Of a stretch of DNA of 64,000 nt, positions 60,715 to 64,000 are shown in pieces. This stretch comes from Metopolophium dirhodum (Eukaryota; Arthropoda; Insecta; Hemiptera; Aphididae): NCBI RefSeq assembly GCF_019925205.1, contig NC_083568.1, positions 28,828,393 through 28,892,392 on the forward strand, written 5' to 3'. Under the pieces are notes generated by a model. The model was not told where the DNA came from and did not search any database. It was given only the letters and a program-made list of their open reading frames with translations. Within the stretch, counting starts at the first letter, position 1, and each line of letters opens with the position of its first letter. A program made the translations under genes and the position numbers.

Positions 60715-62959
60715 GGTCGTTATGAACGTTTGGTACCACAAAGCCATCGGATTTCGAATGTTTAACCAACATTTAACAAACCATACATAATTAATGCTTA
60801 GAATAATTGAAAAAGTTATTTCATAAGACCATAGGTTTAAAAATAAACCAATCCATTAGTCTAATAAATTGTTAATAGGCTTTATAGTGGTAGTACTTTA
60901 TTGAATATCGGTAGAATTATTCAACACAGCGCCAAAGAATAGAAAACTACGTTAAATACCTTTAGTTAATAATAAAATATTTCCAGATACGGATGCAATT
61001 ATTATGCAAATACATATATACATATATTCTGAATTTGTTTGATAAATACAATATGATATATTATTATACTTACTCAGTCTTAATAAACTGACATATTTGA
61101 TATTTTCTGAATTTCCATAACCATGACATAGTATTATATATTCAAAATATCGGATAAGTTATCATTTCAAACTTAAAATATCATTACCCGCTTTATATGA
61201 GTAGATAATTTTATCTTAACATTAGGCGTTTGTTGACTGATTAAAACCATTCTAAACACCTACCTACATTATTCAATAAAAACTAAACGAAAATTACAAT
61301 CTGTAAGAATATCTAGTTGAATTAATTATAAATGTATAATATTATTTACTCAAACAAAAATATATGTAAAATATTTCCAGTATGTAATTTGGATTAATGC
61401 AAACATACCCAACGAAATATTTAATAATATTTGTTGAACACTAGGACGTACCTATATGGCTATATATCACTTTAATTTAAGGAGAATGTATCCACGTCGT
61501 TTATTTCATAAATTGTATACGACTGGTTAAAATGAATCCTTTAGATGTTAAATGGTATAATAACTAACATTTTACTGACTGCAAACTCTGTTCTATAATT
61601 TTTTTTATTTAATAATTAAACATATAACAATACATTTTCGTACACGCGATACTCCTTATAAAATATATGTATATGAATTAGTATATACAGTTAATTGTAC
61701 TGTGCATAATACTAATAAGTACACAGTTAAGTCAATACTGATTAATGACAAGTATTAATGTCGAATCAATCGGTAGAAAAAAAGATTGATGAACGAGAAG
61801 AAAATCAGAGTGTTACTACACAAGAATAGCTAGTTAAAGACAATTGCAACAAGATTGTTAAATAACAAGTTTGGCGCATCCAGAACATTCGATCCGCCCC
61901 TTTTGGGATTGTCTAAAGGTCGGACGACGTTCGTAAAATACTTAGACTGCAAAAGACGGTTTTACCTTCTACGCACGCCCATTTTGTCAACAGAAAATAG
62001 AACATTATATATTATATATTATACAACCGCGATGAGTGTTAATATTAGGTTAGCATTTAGGTTAGAAATGATACATTTTAAGTACCTAAAGTGTGTACCG
62101 CGTATAATATATGTTTTTAAATTTTGAAGTTTTTCGAGCGTAAAAAACATTACGGTAAACGCTCCGAGTCTAAGATAAAGATATTTATAGTTATCTTGAA
62201 AAAGTGTACCGAATATTATGGTTTAATGTTTGGATGGATGAAGCTATTATATAAAGCGGACGTGTAGCTTTGTCGTTACTTACAATCGAGAGAATTTCCA
62301 TAAGAAGGGTAAAATACGCAGAAATCGTTTATGTCTCGTAAAAAAAAAATCCACGCATTACAATAGAGCCGTTTGCGTACGTGTGTTTTAATATTAAAAT
62401 TATGTCATTAAAAAAAAAAACGAAAAAATAATTATGATTTAATATTGCATTGTCTATCCACATATAAATTGCTTTACACAAAAGTAGAAACTATTAAAAT
62501 ACTGATAAAACAATTACCTTGCGTAAATGAAAATTACTGACTTGACCGCACTTAACTTGTATATTCATAGTTAATTGATGTATTATTATAAATTTACGTT
62601 TGGAATTATATTACTCATTGAAATAAATTATTCGTAAACAATCTAATTGTATGAATACATTAAAAAAAATGGTTCAATTATAATACTTTTAGGATACACT
62701 TATTATTATTTGGGTACGTTTTTCCAGCTTGACGGATTTTTAATTTTATAATTCAGGTGTAGAAGTCAATAGAACATAAATCGTTATTTTACTTACCTGT
62801 ATAATAATAAAACATAAATAGTGAAGTCCGGAAAAATGAAACTGTTCGTTTTATACGAAAACCAAAATACACAAAAGTGTAGTTTGTTATTTTAGACGTT
62901 TTAAACGAAACGGCGAAGGTACAAATTTAATTTGTTTTGGGAGGGGGGAAAAACAGAAA

Positions 62960-63300
62960 GTCGTTAGCTTATTTTATTTATTCGCTCCCCGGAGCTTCCG
63001 CTTTCGACCGATACTATTAAAATACAGTCTTTCGTCGTGCGCGGTGGTCGTCGGTGGGCGTTGCGGTGCGACTGTAAGTCGAATATAATATATAACATTA
63101 ACTCGAACTTAACGAAACGAACGCCGCAGAGATCACAAGGACGCGCCAACATGAGATACCTACCGTGGTGAGCGTTAACCGAATTCGACAGGACCACGTT
63201 TACGGTCACGCCGATTAAATAGCTTTCGATTCTAATATTTACCAGCGCGCAGTACCTATACCTACATGGTAGTATTTGCATTTTGCACACGAACGTAGGT
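62960..63300. promoter_or_regulatory. CpG-rich patch near right edge
   Basis: CpG-dense sequence (GTCGTGCGCGGTGGTCGTCG near 63034) that is open on both strands: 108 codons on minus (62964-63290) and about 61 codons without an ATG on plus. A donor-like GACT/GTAAGT lies at 63071 on the plus strand. Open frames on both strands indicate composition, not coding. A promoter or first exon near the edge is possible. Confidence 0.25.
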
Positions 63301-63362
63301 ATTCATATTGGACGTTTTGCCTCTGCGTATAGGTACAATAATATACGATATAATATTATGTA

Positions 63363-64000
63363 GGGTGATTCACTAAGCATGCCCACCTTTTTAACGATGC
63401 AGTTATTCAAAGTATTCAATTTTTGGAATTTTCAAATATATTATACTTAAAGTCCGTGTATTTGAATACTTTGGTTTCTTTTTGTTTTATAACTTAGAGA
63501 GTTGACATTGGTCTGTGGCAATATTTTGGGTACTTCTTTTTTCAAATGAGAACCCCACTATATCACTTAAAATTATTCAGTAGATAATTTTTTTGATTAA
63601 TGATTATGTATTGAAATAAAAATTTGATTTAGTAGTTTCTGGATTGTTGTAACGTATACACGCTAAGGATAATAAGGATAATATATATATATTATAGTCC
63701 TTAAAAATGGTTTTACAGAAATATAAAATACATTTTACTATTAAATCTGTTTAATATATTTGGGGGGTTTTCACAAATTTACAATGTTAATATAAATTTC
63801 TTGTCATAATTTTGAACCATCGTAGACTCTATATTTTCTAAACATATCACCACATAAACCTATATTATGCTTTGAATGTTTTGTAACTAAGAAACTACTC
63901 GTTCAAATTTTGATTTAGATACATCAAAATTATTAAAAATAATCTCGTTTAAAATGCGGAAATTTGTATCACCACAGACCACTGAGCACCCCTTGTCAGG
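63363..64000. mobile_element. Possible inverted-repeat element, one end only
   Basis: Following TATGTA at 63357, the sequence GGGTGATTCACTAAGCATGC resembles the terminus of Tc1/mariner-like non-autonomous elements and shares GGGTGATT with the element at 26309. No matching right terminus is found before the window ends, so the element is either truncated or continues outside. Confidence 0.35.

Larger units (their letters stand above)
55353..62955. other. Mostly AT-rich non-coding stretch
   Basis: No gene supported. 55353-55860 is GC-richer, with minus-strand frames of 73 and 63 codons that may be related to the candidate exon just below. 61855-62030 is another GC-richer patch with an open plus frame starting at TTG. 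The remainder is AT-rich, with a T20 run and an AT tract. Confidence 0.45.

Noticed and set aside
61855..62127. 90-codon plus-strand frame with a GC-rich first half
   Set aside because: Starts at TTG, its second half is plain AT-rich sequence, and no family is recognised. A short buried exon cannot be excluded.
62964..63290. 108-codon minus-strand frame
   Set aside because: The opposite strand is also open across the same CpG-rich patch; low stop frequency from composition explains it.
1..64000. CRISPR arrays, bacterial operons, rRNA or endosymbiont genes
   Set aside because: No regularly spaced direct repeats, ribosome-binding-site-led frames or rRNA signatures were seen; the sequence is eukaryotic in character.

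Overview
This window reads as nuclear DNA from an aphid-like hemipteran. By eye it is about 70-75% A+T. It is saturated with the interrupted palindrome TATAATATTATA, carries many TAGGTACCTA-type palindromes, is not depleted of CpG, and holds degenerate insect-type transposons. Assignment to aphids (probably tribe Macrosiphini) is inference from composition and repeat style, not from a diagnostic gene.

The window behaves as a gene desert or the inside of very large introns. No reading frame of recognisable cellular function is present. The longest open frames (about 90-110 codons, plus one of 139 codons inside a GT-rich repeat) are about as long as chance predicts for 64 kb of this composition. 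The best candidates for real coding sequence are small, splice-bounded pieces. They are a 39-base plus-strand microexon at 51599-51637, a phase-compatible 36-base plus-strand piece at 13433-13468, and two possible minus-strand terminal exons at 55192-55352 and 45816-45909, each with a poly(A) signal just after the stop. None can be assigned to a family with confidence.

Layout: 1-13400 is AT-rich non-coding DNA with microsatellites and one perfect hairpin. 13433-26300 holds a candidate microexon, two perfect hairpins and one copy of a dispersed repeat (17476-18360). 26309-28680 is a CpG-rich zone carrying two small inverted-repeat elements (26309-26670, 28061-28226) and promoter-like sequence. 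32312-38011 is the transposon-rich part: a Helitron-like 3' end, a LINE fragment with a 5' inversion, a second and longer copy of the dispersed repeat, and a short LINE insertion still flanked by a 12-base target-site duplication. A CpG-rich stretch (33640-34480) lies inside it. 42326-43652 is a direct tandem duplication of a roughly 660-base unit. 43653-47400 is a mixed zone with CpG-rich patches, TATA motifs and small open frames. 47400-62950 is mostly AT-rich intergenic or intronic DNA, interrupted by the microexon and one minus-strand candidate exon. The last kilobase has another CpG-rich patch, then one end of a possible inverted-repeat element cut by the window edge.

No tRNA, rRNA, CRISPR array, bacterial operon or viral gene was seen. 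Every splice-site, promoter and exon call was made by eye and carries low to moderate confidence; the transposon calls rest on more direct sequence evidence.
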